64,000 nucleotides of DNA. Source: Rotaria macrura. Its lineage: Eukaryota; Rotifera; Eurotatoria; Philodinida; Philodinidae. Made by a program: the position numbers and the translations under genes. Under the pieces are notes generated by a model, which was not told the origin of the DNA, made no database searches, and saw only the letters and a list, made by a program, of their open reading frames with translations. Of this stretch, positions 49,001 through 62,303 are shown piece by piece. Every line of letters starts with the position of its first letter. Within the stretch, counting starts at the first letter, position 1. The stretch lies in NCBI GenBank assembly GCA_900239685.1, contig OENT01000342.1, forward strand, positions 62,001 through 126,000, written 5' to 3'.

Positions 49001-52000
49001 AAAATTAATTTTTTTTTTGTTTTTTCAAATGTGTCGAACTGGAAGTTATTCTCTTTCGAGAAAGAAGAAAAAAACCGGTTAGAACAACATGTGTCTCTTA
49101 CTCATTGACTGATGTCGTGTTCTATGAAGCGATTTTCGAGGATAATTTGGATAATTATTTCTCATCGTCCATGTATTAGTCATTGGTATTGGTGAACGAT
49201 AAAATGCTTGATGATTGTTATCGTTCATTGTAACTAAAATAGAACACAACGATAAACATAAAGCATAATGATGATAATCATAGTTTTAGACCTCGACTTT
49301 GTGATTGATCAATAATAATATTTAATGATGCTAAAGCGCTTGCAGGTGTTATTTCAATTCGACAAAAATCACCTGTACACGATTGAAGAACAGTATTGGC
49401 TTCTATTAGAGATGTATCGATGAATGATTTGTCATCGATAGCATTGATTTGATCGCCAATATGTAGTGCACCACAACTAGATTTTTTCATTAGAAATAAT
49501 CTTTAGTTGAAATCAATCTTACCGATCAGCAATACTTGCTGGTTTAACATTATCAATAACAATAATCGAATGATTCGTTCGAGTCCATTTCTGTGTTAAA
49601 TTAATACCAACAGTTGATCCGAATGATTTTTCAATTTCAATGAGAAGTGGTCCTGTTGCATGTTTAACACTATCTATACATACATAGATATAGACACAAT
49701 CGGATATGTAACATGAAGTCGGAAAGAAAAAAAAATTCTTATTTTCTTCTTAAAATTGTACCGAATTTTTCTGGAATATTATAAAGATAACATGTAAAAT
49801 TTCACAGATTGATGATAATTATTGTATATATATATATATATACGAGGTTAATTTTAGAAAAATGATCGTTTAATCTTACGAAGATACATTGGCAAATAAT
49901 TAGGTACTCATCATGATGGATTGGACACTCTGTTAGAACCTTGATTTTGCAAGTTAGAAAATAACCCTGAAAAAATCAACGAACGACAGTTGCTTGTTTT
50001 GAATCACTTGTCTGACAGGATACAGACAACATTGTCACATACACCTGCTGTTGTCGTTAGTTCGTGTACATGGGAAAGATTTAGAATTTTGCTTCAAGCT
50101 CACTTGATATCCATAACTACAGTCAGTAGTCATTATAGAAAAGATATCAAACTAATGGATTGTTGCTGCTAGGGTACTACTGCATACTGAGTAGATTAGT
50201 AAACTGGCTCGTAAAATATTTTATTTCAATATATCTTACCCACAACAGCAACATCATATTCGATAAGAAATAAAGTTGTACCACGGCATTGTCTCATAAG
50301 TTTATGAGCATCTTGTAACGTTGCTCCACTAACATTAATTCCATTTATAGCTAAAACTCGATCGCCAATTTTCAGCGTTCCTTCTCTGTTGTTCATTATG
50401 AAAAAATTAAATAGTGTTGTTTTAAATATATAACTAAACTAAAGAAAAATTAATTCCTACCTATCAGCCGGTCCTTGTGGTCGTATCTTTGTTACAATGA
50501 GTGGTCTTATTTTAGCCTTGTCATCAGAATCTCCACCACGCAAAATAAAACCATAACTTTGTCCTTCTTTTTCTAATTGAATTTGTATCGTTTTTGTATG
50601 TACTGTGTTAATTGCATGTATGGCTTCAAATAAAAATCAACATATAACAATAAATACAATACAAATGTATCAATAAAATAGCCTTATTATATACATACGC
50701 CATTTAGGTAAATCATATTCAATGTCTAATGTCAATTGATCTCCGACTTGCTTTATTAAATCAATAACTTGTTCATGTTTCAGACCAGCTGTTTTGATAC
50801 CATTTATACCAATTAAAATATCACCAATTTCCAACATATCAGATTTTTGTGCTATTGAACCTGGTTTAAGTTGTGCTACTCGGGGTTTTCCAGCTTTATC
50901 AATACCACCTGATATAGTTAAACCAAGTGGAAAGCCATCTTTTTTCAACAATTCAATATTCGTCCGACCTTTTGGAGCTAAACAAAGATTACAATTGAAA
51001 TATCGAACAAGTATTTTAACAAAACAAAAAAAACATGTTATACCACGTAACGGTATTGGACTAGATGCAACCCATTTACACATGGCTATAGCTCGTTTTA
51101 AATCCCATAACGAACTACCGTTTTCACAGCTCATCCCCACTTCTTTACGTTGAGTATGTGAAAAAGGTGCAATGCAATGAATGGTAGTAGGCGGGTTCAA
51201 TTCATGGTTATAGGACGAAGGAGAGGACAAGTGTCACTTCACTCGTTTTCTCTCTGTTTGCTTCTTCTCTTCTGTTACTTTGTTGGCATTGAGTGTTTTC
51301 TTTTTACCCGTCCATTTTTCTTTCTCGCTCTTCCTCTCCTCTGGCTTTGAACTCGTTGGTTACGTACGTATGCGGCTGTATTCGATAACACCCTATTCCA
51401 GAGTCGCACAATATACTATGCCTTTCTGTTATATACCACATGATCAAGTATTACCATCATCATCTACATACATCAAAATGTGTGTTTGTACATATGCAAC
51501 GGAATGCAAATGAAGAAAAGAAAGAGTTGATCTTTCGAGTGTATGGCATATGCACACAAAGCAAAGTCATTACGTCGTGAAATGATCGATCGATTGCAGA
51601 AGTATTATTACAAAACTGTCAAGGTGATTTCTCGTTTTTTTTATGTTCGTCATCATGTCTTTTCTACTTATTATGTTAATTAATCTTAGAATAAAATGTA
51701 TATATTTTATGCCTACGAAGTCTTTCATAGACTTTCTTTTCTGTTTGTAATGACTTTCGTTTTAACCTTCCATCAAAAATTTGGTTTCGTTCGTTGATGT
51801 CTATTCTTCTTCTTCTTCTTATTTTTTTCTTTGTAAATGTAAATAATGCATTCAGAACTCTTCAAATATTATTTCTAAAAATACGACCTATTACTTAATC
51901 ATCTGCTTAGAATTAAGAAAAAGAAAATGAAGAGATTCATTGCTAACTTATTGGATGTAACTAAGAAATACGAAACTGTAAAACGATCTGTTCGTTTCGA

Positions 52001-54211
52001 GGATATAAGTATCATATAATATAATCGGGAGTTCAACAATGATGATCAACTCACCCTTCAAATTTGCGTCTATGATTTTTCGTTTAATACTTAATTCGAT
52101 CTTTTGTTTCGATTTCTTTTTTGAAACACAAAACATTTTTAATTTAAGTACCATTTGATATACGAGACTATAATGATAGATGTACAAATATTCATGTATT
52201 TGAATACTTATATATAATATTGATCAATCTAAATGTTCACTGAGCATAACCAACAAGCAGAACTACGAGACAGAGTTAAGGTCATTGTCAACGCTATCTC
52301 TGTTTGTAATAAGGTATATGGACGGGATAGGAGAGTGAGTCAAAAAGAAAAAAGTCAATGAAGTTACTTTTCTTTTTTAAATATTTCACTTAGTGTGACA
52401 GTCCTTCGACAATCTTGATTGATCAACGAAATAGTCGTTGAGAAATCGATTACATCTTGTTTCTATAACTAATTGGGTTGAATAAGAACATTGATTTTGC
52501 CGTTACTAATGACAATGACAAGTGTCCTCTTAGTTATGCATTGTCGATTATAAAAGCATTCGAGATCAATTATAACACTTATTGATTTCACTCGTTTTCT
52601 TCTACTAACACCTCGAGTTTCTTGTTTTTTTTGTGACACACATTGAAGGATAAAATCATCGACAAACAATACAAAGAAGAGATAGAATTACTTAACTAAA
52701 AATGAAATTATATATATCAATGCGATTTTGTACTTAAAGAAAATTTTATTGAGTTGAATTCTAGTACGAATGAAGCTCTGCATTTTATTTACTATGAATC
52801 ATGTACATGCCATACGATAACTTATTACTCTTGACACTTGTCTGTCATCGTCAACAAGTTCATTGTAGATGGCAATGAAAGATTGATCAGTGTTTGGGAA
52901 GATAAGAGACCTTCAACATCGGCGTGATAAACCGTTAAAGCTATTCAGTTTCTTTCTATTTATCGACGTTTTCTTTTCGTTGCTCATAATTACAAGTGTG
53001 AAGATATTATATTTCTAACTTACCCCAGTGATTAAAGGAAATAAGAATTGTATTTTTGTTACCAACAATACGATGCTGCTTAGCAGTGGTACATGTACGA
53101 AACCAAAGATACGATAATGAACGGTACTTAGCCAGACGTCGTTCAAATAGAGATAAATGTGATAAATTTTTTCTTGCTGAAACCATTCTAGGCAACGATG
53201 ACGCTGATGATAACTCAAGTGTTGATAATTGATGGCTCCAACTCATGGCTTCAAAACGTCTCTATGCTTTAATCTAAGTAATAAGTTTTGTCTATCTCTA
53301 CAGATCAAGATTATGTCTTACGAGACTCATAAATCCGAATAAAGAACTCATACTAATCATCGTAGATATTAAGAAGGCCAATAGTACTCACAATATCAGC
53401 TACTGGCACATATGTTAGCAATATCATTACTAGAATGCTTTCCATTTTGCTTGATCTATCTTTTTTTTCAGTGTAAATATAACATATGCAAAGAGAAACG
53501 AGGAATATATGAACAAAAATAAATCACTCTGTAATACTACTAGTTGAATAAAAGAGGCGACATATATATATATATATATATATATAGAACGCGAGAAGAA
53601 GAATACGTATTATTTCCTTATGGTAAAGCAAGAAGGATAAAGACAAGATGCCAATAGCCTATTAAGCAAACTAATTTAATATTTATTGAGTACTTCCTTC
53701 TTTCTATTCTATTCCATCTTAACTCATGATCATATTCTATCAATATTGTTCTTAGATTTCAATAGTGACATAAAGAGGGAAAGAATAAAAAACAACAAAA
53801 ATCCTTACGAGTCGGTGAATGACGAGCTAACGATGAGGATCGATCGTGAATATCGACGATCATTGTCGATGTATTTGAAACTTCTAAAAATAAAATAAAA
53901 GATAAGTTCTTGAATCATTTTCTCAATCAATCAATCAATCGATCGATAAATCTTCCTTTGATATTCAATGACAATGGCTCATTTAGAAATAAGGTTAATC
54001 GATTGTTTGATGAGAAATAAACAAGATCAATAACCGATAAAATCATTTTTTTCTGCCTATGACATGATAAATCTTTGCTATTATCTTTAAATGTATTATT
54101 ATACAATCAAACGTCAGATCTTGATGACAGTAATCGTATCTTACCTTTCATAGATGATGCTGCTGCTGCTTCATGTTCACTTTTCAAACAATTTATTTTC
54201 CAACTTGGCAT
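43013..54211 (-). CDS. GRIP: GRIP-type scaffold with seven PDZ domains (17 core exons, ~1004-1055 aa)
   Basis: GRIP proteins tether AMPA-type glutamate receptors, ephrins and other membrane proteins. Core exons 2-17: 50699-50977, 50461-50623, 50240-50385, 49523-49673, 49292-49476, 49102-49233, 48892-48966, 48387-48612, 46225-46364, 46099-46176, 45770-46040, 45609-45698, 44159-44307, 43951-44100, 43337-43758, 43013-43279. With first exon 51044-51134 the sum is 3015 nt. Domain order and sequence follow GRIP1/2. PDZ1 has [22 protein letters not shown]2 [12 protein letters not shown]3 TVGINL then ASIADR, PDZ4 [17 protein letters not shown]5 DLGLAV, PDZ6 [13 protein letters not shown], and PDZ7 [17 protein letters not shown] linker with no domain separates PDZ3 and PDZ4, and another precedes PDZ7. 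The C-terminus is SIV, a class I PDZ ligand. The exon 49292-49476 donor (GTCTAA) is the weakest splice call. Confidence 0.93.
45150..45450. repeat. Worn foldback (palindromic) element in GRIP intron 13
   Basis: The sequence around 45165-45290 matches the reverse complement of about 45310-45445, with roughly 75% identity by eye and a short centre near 45300. Shared blocks include the Ctgccttttgg/ccaaaaggcag pair, the catcggata block and gaaatcat-ggtgcacaa. This is the shape of an old miniature inverted-repeat element. Ends and target duplication are not clear. Confidence 0.65.
46365..48386. other. Long GRIP intron 9; nothing else seen
   Basis: A 2-kb AT-rich intron between the two halves of PDZ4. 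It has no supported exon and no clear repeat apart from a TA run near 47815-47827. Confidence 0.6.
51044..51134 (-). other. GRIP alternative first exon, proximal
   Basis: This exon starts at the first ATG in frame ([20 protein letters not shown]) and ends in phase 1 (GTATAA donor), joining PDZ1. The frame stays open upstream to about 51230 without an ATG, so it could instead be an internal exon fed by an upstream acceptor. Confidence 0.55.
53024..53246 (-). other. GRIP alternative first exon, middle
   Basis: An ATG at 53246 opens 74 codons ([14 protein letters not shown]...) that end in phase 1 at a strong GTAAGT donor, the phase needed to join PDZ1 exon 50699-50977. The product is basic and Ser-rich, with no known domain. 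It lies 2 kb upstream of the PDZ1 exon with no other gene between. Confidence 0.5.
53562..53585. repeat. TA dinucleotide microsatellite
   Basis: A simple TA run between the middle and distal 5' exons of GRIP. Confidence 0.85.
53809..54211 (-). other. GRIP distal 5' exons with a palmitoylation-type N-terminus (54145-54211, 53809-53883)
   Basis: The ATG at 54211 begins [14 protein letters not shown], close to the N-terminus of the palmitoylated mammalian GRIP1b form (MPGWKK.., with a Cys near residue 11); here Cys8 is the candidate. The exon ends in phase 1 (GTAAGA donor), joins 53809-53883 ([23 protein letters not shown] donor), which also leaves phase 1, and can join PDZ1. The total is then 3066 nt (1021 aa). 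Confidence 0.7.
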
Positions 54212-54333
54212 ATTAGCGCTAGATCTAGCAAAAAAACATTCTCTATTACAATTCATCAATAAAGTAATACTATCATCATCGATGATATTCATAATATAGA
54301 AGTAAAGAAGGAGGCAATATCGCATAATGTGAT

Positions 54334-54356
54334 GTATATATATATATATATATATA
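54334..54356. repeat. TA dinucleotide microsatellite
   Basis: A simple TA run about 120 bp upstream of the distal GRIP ATG. Confidence 0.85.
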
Positions 54357-54508
54357 AATGTATCTTTCTACGCTAAAAGACACTCGGTTAATGTCTTGTT
54401 AATGTTTAATGCGACAAATGGATGAAAAAGAAGAGAGCATTTATATGTATATGTTGTTTGTCTGTCTTTTTGCGCATAGATCATAACGATCAAATAATTT
54501 TATAAATT

Positions 54509-54545
54509 GATGATGATGATGATCATCATCATCATCATCATCAAC
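54509..54545. repeat. GAT/ATC trinucleotide palindrome
   Basis: Five GAT units run directly into six or more ATC units, with GATC at the centre, giving a perfect hairpin-forming simple repeat about 300 bp upstream of the distal GRIP exon. Confidence 0.85.
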
Positions 54546-57500
54546 GTCATACAAAGACGACAGGAAAAAAAGAATCAAATGATCAACATATTTTTCTTTT
54601 CTTACAACGAATAAAAAAAGACGAAGAAAGAACTCTTAATTCAAAAATGAATTGAATAGTACGGTTCTTATAAAAACAAGAAATATCCTTTTTCCTCTAT
54701 CTAACTACATAGAAGCACATCATCGAAATATTTGTACATTTCAAGCATACGGACAACGTTTGAATATCAAGGTGACATATACATAAACCAACATAAGTAT
54801 GTAATGACAATCATAGAGAAGAATTGATAGTTTTTATTTTTCATAACCATGTAATTGAAGTCAGATAGAATGTTTGATAAAGCTGGAGAGAGAGAGAGAA
54901 AAAAAAAGAGATACACAAAGAATGTTACATAATTGATATGAATTATGATATTCAGTCTAAATAAATGTATTATTAATGTAGACAGAAATGGATCTTTTAT
55001 GATAAAGCTTTTTCTCCAAGAACTTTCAGGGGATATTGAACTTGTTGAAAGTTGCTGTCGTGGAAAGAAACTATCCAAATTTGAATTATTTCTTTGCTCG
55101 ATATTCTATACGACGAAATAGATACAACTCAGTTAAACCCTAATAAGAAAAAATAGTTTTAGGTACAACAATTGGTTCGAACTTCGAACCATCGATATAT
55201 TTATTTACTATTGCACTGACAAAGAAAGCTTTACATGTGTTTTCTGTTCTATAAATAGAATATTACAATCTAATGCGATCTTGAGGTACAGCAACGTTTC
55301 CATTAGCTTGACAAGTCGTTACATAAATCTTGACTTTAGTTATTACAAATTAGTAACATGATATTTTTTAGGAAATATTTCATTAGAATATAAAAAGCAA
55401 GAGTTGAAGTAGAGAAGAGAATAAAATGATCGTTTCGTTCGAAATACAAGATATCAAATCATTACAACGGTACATTGTGACTTACTTCTTAGTAATTCGT
55501 GGGAATCTTAACATGATTCAATTCGACTTGAAATCACCTGATCTGAAAGTGAGATGTTAAACAATTATTTTAAGAATTTTGTTTCGCGCTGTCGAACGAT
55601 TAATATTGTTTGATTGATACAGAATCTGAAGGCGTACTTGATTGTATTCGATACCACTATTCCAATCCAGTTTATTTAGGAAAAGATTAAATGTCAATTT
55701 TGAATGATCCTAAAGTTTAGTAGTTCAACAGTACCGGGGCGGAAAACTAGTTTTGCAGATCGATCGGTTTAATTTTTAGAGAATTTGATGGAATTCGTTC
55801 AAATTCAGTCTGAATATGGCTCGAAGAAGAAAAATAGGTTAATCAATTCTTAATTGAAACAAAATCCTTTAATAGATTGTACTTTGTGCAGAGCTGATAT
55901 TACACAGTCTATAGTCAAATTTGTACGAATTTGACTTTTCCCGATTTAGGAATCAGCTATAGATGGTAACAGTATTTACATATGAATAAAAATTAACAAA
56001 AAAATCATTCTTAAAACATCTTTAAGATTTTGAACACAACTAACAATGGTACAAAATTGAAACAAGAGAGTCTTAAGTAAAACAAATCATTTAAGGAACC
56101 ATAAAGATGCAGCGATACTTTGTCTACAAGTTCTACATTGAATACATGAGTAGAATATGTTGATTTTGTATCTCGAATGTCAAACATATTCATTCTTTAT
56201 TCTCAGTATAGTAGTCTTCAATTAGTTTCTTTTTATATCTCTATTACAGATTTGGATAATAGCGATGCCTCTGTGACAATTTTTTCCATCAACACGACAT
56301 TGAATGATGTGCAAAAATCCTTGGACACGCAGTTTTTATTACTAATACGTCAGAAGACATTATTTTTTTTGTTAGTTTTAGTATAATTCGATTGCCCACA
56401 AAGTAAACTAGACAGTGATATTATTTAATATTTTCTTCGATTCATCTTCATGGAGAAAACAACACGGAACAGAATTCTATAAGTCTGGAATCAGAAAAAG
56501 AGTACAGCTATGACGTAGACCTCAATTATCCGTTGAAACAATCAGAAATTAGTGTCACTTCGCAAATCTAGTGTTGAAAAGGAGAAAAAAAAAGCATTGG
56601 CAAACGTAGATAAAAAGGACTCGAGCAATTCACGATAAGCGAGAAAAATCCACCACTCTTTTAGTTGATTGGAAAAATAAGGAAGGTGCTTAAAACTGAC
56701 GGTCACCATGAGAAATGCTCATTGTACAAAATTTCTTCCCGTATGGATTTAGATAATAAGAAGAAAATGACAAACCAAGTGTCAGTGCTTTTTTTTAATT
56801 CGAATTCTATTCTGTCCTTTTCCTGCGAAGACGAATCGAAGAAAATATTAAATAATATCCCTGTCCAATAATGTTTGTCGTCGGCTATCGAATCATACTA
56901 AAACTAACAAACAAATAATGTTCTCTGATGGAGTAGTAGGAAAAAATTACGTGTCCAAGGTTTGTTTGCAACCATTTGTAATTATATTGATAATAGTTCA
57001 ACGAATCTGAAGAAATATGTGAAACTATTCAATGAAAAACACATTGTTGCAAGATATGTCCCTTTATTTTAATATCGTCATCTGTGTTTCAATCTTTTTT
57101 GTGATTGACATATATCTTGTCAGCAACATTTGATATTGTAGATCGATATTAACTTTCATCTCGAGTATTTCCATGCGACAGAATCGTGTATTAATTAACT
57201 GATAAAGTAATTATTTTGTAAATATTATCAGTTACTACGTATCTTAATACTAGGGTAAATGGAGACATACAAAGATTTAGAACAAAAAGGATGAAACGAG
57301 TCACAAGCTTGGTCAACTATCCTCCAATGAATTCTCTCGTAAAATTCAAAGAATAATACGTATTCGAATTTTAATCTTTAAATATCGTATTTAACGTAGA
57401 TTTTATGTTCAAACTAGATTCTGAAATATTACTTTCGAATGTCTGTTTAATGAGAGTATAACATTAGCAAACTATAGAAGACATATTCAAACACTAATGT

Positions 57501-60500
57501 TCATCGCTTTTAAAATTACTCGATTTATACTTTTAATCGTTCATTCATAACATACATCCTTCATTTTGAAACTACTTATTCGACTGTCTTCATACTCACT
57601 AGATTGCCAATATGATGCATTTTACATGACATCATTTGACTTGATTTTAACTCAATAATTTGTCATGCATGTGAATCTTTAGTTAGTCAATTACAACTGA
57701 AATGATGCGTAGAATTCGTGTTTTCTTCATAGAAATTCGTATGGAGAATATTAAAACAAAATACTCCAATAAGATTTAATCTAAATAGAGATGTATGAAC
57801 GATGTATCGATCATCTTGATTGTTTGAAGTTTTAATCTATTGCATCACGATAGTATCCTTTGACCGCCGGAACAGATTTCAAGTAATACATCAAAGATCA
57901 AAGACATGAATCGACAGAATACAGAAATAAATCAGATATATATTTTTTTTGTTAATGATTGTATCGAAGACGAATGAAAGTGATGGTGAAGAAAAAATAT
58001 CCTTATCTCACATGTATTACTCACAAGTTACATGTGTTCAAACATAACTGTAAAAATGAAAATTACTAATTATAAGAGGACATAATGATACATTAAATTC
58101 TACTTGTGTATCGATGTATTTTTAATAAAACTAATATCTAATATAATTGTTTTCCTTTCACAATCATTTGCGAACACATCACTTTAAATCAGATCCGATT
58201 GTTTTTTTCTCTCGAATTAATTTTTCGTATTGTTTCATTGGTTGTTGATGTGCAAATGATTTTGATTTTTTCAGCTACAATTTCAAATTACAGAGTTTAT
58301 AAAGAGTATTGTATTTAATGGTTTCATCAAAGCTTAAAAACAAAAATTTACTATTTAACGTAGAACTTAATTTAGGCTTCGAACTTTGCAATGACATCTA
58401 AAACTTGATAAGATTTAGTCGGAAATTCACCGAACCTTCGGATTAGGACTCTATAATCATTTTGAAATAGCATCGAGTTTGTATAGAATTTTAAAACGTT
58501 TTTACTATCTTTAGAAATGTAGATCCGCTTGGGAACATTAGTTTTTCGTGTAGACAAAAAAAATTTTGACTCTCATATTTATTCTATCGATTGATTTAGT
58601 CATGTGTCTCTCATATTCAATTTAAACATTTCAATGTATAATGCTGATGTTATCGATCGAAAAAAAATGAAATTTAAAACCGAAGAAATTATTTGAAAAA
58701 GAAGAGAGAGAGAGAGAAAGAGAGCTATAGATGAGAAATCCTATCAGAGAGATAGAAGAAGCTGTTAAATCATGCAACATAGATCATAGAACTATTATGT
58801 ATCTTTTACTTACTTTAGCGATATTAGACAGGAAAGAAATACAGAGACGAGAGATGATAAATGCCCCATTATATACTCGTCACTATCTTTAGTTCATTTA
58901 TTTCTGTTTCACATTAGAAAAACTATAGGTCATCGATCAAGAAATTTATTTGTAAGTTTTACATAAATTCATAGAAAGGAAGATGAATGAATAACGACTT
59001 GCTCAAATAATTATATTGCATAAGCGCGAGAGGAACTATGCTACTTTTGTCGTGTGCTCTTTGATGTATACATTGATATGTTCGAATATTTATAATCTGA
59101 TTTTTACTTCTCATCTACTACTATTTAAATGTAAATGTTGAATATCTCTACGTTGTTTCATTTTATTTTGAAATTTTTACATGTTACTTAAACCATTTAT
59201 GTTGAAAATATGATGCAGCATAATAGATTAATGAGTCGTACCTATGAAATTATTTTTATTTCGATAAGCAATTAGAAATTGTGATCATATTTGACTCAAA
59301 AATAATTGTGCTCGACTAAAATTTAGTCGTTTTTGATCTGGAACACTTCGAATAATCGCATATTACCATAAATTTAAGCACTAAAGTATGCGACAGTAAT
59401 ATCACATTATGTAAAAAACAAAAAACGTCATCGTATACGCAGTTTGTGTAGGATTGTATATGTTCGTCATACAATCGTTTGTTGGGTCGACAATCCTCCC
59501 GTTGAACTGCTCCCATGTATTTCTTAAACTAACTTGTGTATATGGAGTTATTACTATTGCTTGTTTTCATGTAAAAAAAACGAATAAAGTTCAACTTTGA
59601 TCTGGTCGTGAATCATGCACACTATGCGAATTCGCGTTAGATTGCATTGATACCATAGTGTCTTGGAATTCACTTTAAGTTGTGTTAGTTAATCACGAAA
59701 CTATGACGCAATCATAAAAAATTATTTTTTGCTATGATTTAACATCGAGTTTTGTGAATGTGTCATTATAATTTCAGAATATCCCAATGATACTGTCGAT
59801 AAATCGGTTGAATAGAATATGTCTAGTCATGATTAATCGTGGAAATTATCTAAGAGCAGATAATGTAAAGAAAAGACATTTTATAAAGTATTTTGTCGTC
59901 TAGGAGAATTTCAGATGATTTTATCGTCATTATAAAGTACGAAAATGGAAATAACTTTCATAGAAATTTATATAGAGAGCTAACTGAAAAATATTGAATA
60001 AAACTATAATTTTATATAAATATTAGATACATGAAAACATCAATGAACAATGAGTTTGAAGAGAAATATTATTAAAATATAAATACTACAATGATGTTCA
60101 ATTTATACGCATTACGATAAATACATTAGTTATATAATTCGTGCATTTGTTACAAACAGACAATGTACTATCTATGAAATAACATAATATTAGGTTAGTA
60201 ATATTGGTTATAATAAACAAAATTCGATTTTAGCATTAGGAACAAAAAGAATTTCAAGTATTAGGTAATAAAAGCAAATGACAAATGAATTACGGTTAGT
60301 AAGACTAATAGTGAGCAAGAGCATGTATGTCAACAGCAATGATAGTTGTTCATGAAAGAGAAATTTAAGTTCACTTCTAAATGTTTGATTTTCTGAAAGA
60401 TTATATGAAAAACTAACTATAATTTAGAAGAGACTTTTCACGTAACCTTTCTCTCAAGGGAGGATACACAGATTTCATTCTCCTGACATTTCCAGTTGGA

Positions 60501-61896
60501 TTCACTAGATTCTCGTCGCACTTTTATCACTAAGAGGTTTCTTTTTATACTTCAATACTATTGTCTTACTTTTAGAAGCTGAATTCAAACTGATTTTAAC
60601 TATGTCAGCGAAATAGAAATATAGCATTAGATTATAAGAAAAAATTCAGTCACCATCCGAAGTCCACACAGGTAATCTGTTTGGATGGGTATCGAATCAA
60701 CTGGGACAAAACAGCGTTTTTGTTTCTAATTATTCTGTTAAAGAAGATTAACGAAAACATTTAACAAAAAGTTGCAACTAGACAAAATAAGAAAGAGTGT
60801 CTTGCCAGATTAGCCTATAGTACCTTTCATGTAACCTTTCACCTGTCTAGTGGCTTGCCTGTTGAACTCGTTTCAGTCGATCGGCTGTGTATGATTCATT
60901 ATAACAGTTTCCAGTAAAGTCTTTGGACTTTCCTCAAATCAAATTGGCTTCCGGCAATCGAAAACAATTTCCACTAGATAGTGGATTTCTGGACACCAAT
61001 AAATAAATATAGGGAAATGTAAAATAACTTTCCACAATGGCTATATCGACTTTGCAAAAAGAGAAAAAAGTTAACAAAAACCGGATGAATTTCGCAATAT
61101 TAAAGATGAAACCAATAAGCACTACCGGCGGACAAAAAGCAAATATCTAACTACAATGATGATCTTTTCTTCCATTATGAGATACAACTTTCTAATCTAT
61201 ATAAAACACATAAACGGCACTCGATTCATTCGTTTCCTTCCCCAAACCAAACTTTTAATTGATGCAACGAACACCCTCTCGATCAGCACATATGCCGAAC
61301 GCGTGGTCCAATGTAATCAGAAATTTAAACACGGAAAACAGCTAGATTTTGACACCAATTTATGAAGTATTAGACATTCTTTCATATAAAAGAAAGCCAA
61401 TCTTCCGACACAGTCTCCTCCTCTCACTTGTTCCCCAACTCGACTATATAGCATATTCTTTGCCTACAGTTCAACGAAAGTGTCAAACCCTAGAGTCGGG
61501 CAGCGAAACACTGACGTGAGTGAAGGGCAGACTAACACGTAAGCAGACACGGTCTATATCACACACAGTATGCTTGCCAAGAAGGATGAACGCAAGAAAA
61601 ACACAGACACAAACCGAAAAACATCAAGTGTCGGTGCTGTGATGGGCGAAAGCATCCGAAAGGTGGACATACATGTAAACATAAAAACACAACATGACCG
61701 ATTGTTGATGCCTCAATGGATTCTCAAGGGTCTCTCGTGGTATTGGATGTCAGGAATGCAGTGTTATTTATGAGAGGGCATACCAGTTTCTGGTAGAGCG
61801 CTTATTAGTTTTTCGACACGGTAATGGCTTCTTGAAGCCAATTTTGCTTTACGGTAACGATGCATTCTCTCGGTTAGAAAGTCTTTACCAGGGAAA
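54546..61896. other. Gene-poor region upstream of GRIP
   Basis: Over 7 kb with only one plausible coding exon (58179-58274, minus). Simple repeats: AG runs near 54885-54899 and 58694-58720. A 17-bp perfect hairpin, ggttcgaa-c-ttcgaacc, lies at 55174-55190; it lacks a tRNA context. The last 700 bp before 61896 are clearly richer in G and C than the rest. Confidence 0.5.
58179..58274 (-). CDS. Orphan terminal coding-exon candidate (31 codons)
   Basis: A TTGTAG acceptor precedes 31 codons and a TGA stop. The product runs LKKSKSFAHQQP.. to ..KKTIGSDLK, a charged tail whose codon choice (CAA, AAA, TTA, CGA) is like that of the real exons here. I could not find a convincing partner exon. A signal-peptide-like ATG exon near 58868 (MGHLSSLVSVFLSCLISLK) ends at GTAAGT in a phase that does not fit a direct join. 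Confidence 0.3.
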   Translation of the reverse strand: MKKSKSFAHQQPMKQYEKLIREKKTIGSDLK

Positions 61897-62303
61897 CCCA
61901 GGTCGATCATTCTGGATGTTTGTAACGGCGTCTTAAACGGTGAAAAACGGTGCTATTACGAGCCGTAATCCGTCAGCCCGTTTTAAGATCGGCCGTTTAG
62001 TGCAGTAAAGGATCATCGTTTTTACAAGAAACGGCCATTGTTTCTTACCGTATGCTAGCCGTCAAACTGTACTCCAAAAATAATGCGAGAAGCAATATTG
62101 TATAATATTGCACGATATTGTATGGAGGTCATTTTTTGGAATACCGTTTTACGGCTAAAATACGGCAAGAAACAATGGCCGTTTCTTGTAAAAACGATGA
62201 TCCTTTACTGCACTAAACGGCCGATCTTAAAACGGGCTGACGGATTACGGCTCGTAATAGCACCGTTTACAGTCGTTTACGACGCCGTTTTCTTTGACCT
62301 GGG
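61897..62303. mobile_element. 407-bp foldback (MITE-like) element with long inverted arms
   Basis: It begins cccaggtc and ends gacctggg. The arms, about 61924-62065 and 62143-62292, are near-perfect reverse complements over more than 100 bp, with a central spacer of about 80 bp. The core of each arm is rich in C and G and repeats the words aacgg and ccgt, unlike the surrounding DNA. There is no coding frame of note. Target-site duplications are unclear. Confidence 0.8.

Noticed and set aside
55174..55190. Perfect ggttcgaa-c-ttcgaacc hairpin, resembling a tRNA T-arm box
   Set aside because: No A box, acceptor stem or anticodon arm nearby; too small to interpret.
58372..58557. 61-codon minus-strand frame, moderately protein-like
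   Set aside because: No acceptor or donor in a phase that links it to the nearby terminal exon; left as unproven.
59316..59516. 66-codon minus-strand frame with several cysteines
   Set aside because: No splice context, no signal peptide, no similarity that I recognise.
61156..61773. Two plus-strand frames (69 and 67 codons) in the GC-richer island
   Set aside because: No recognisable domain; the higher GC content lengthens chance frames.
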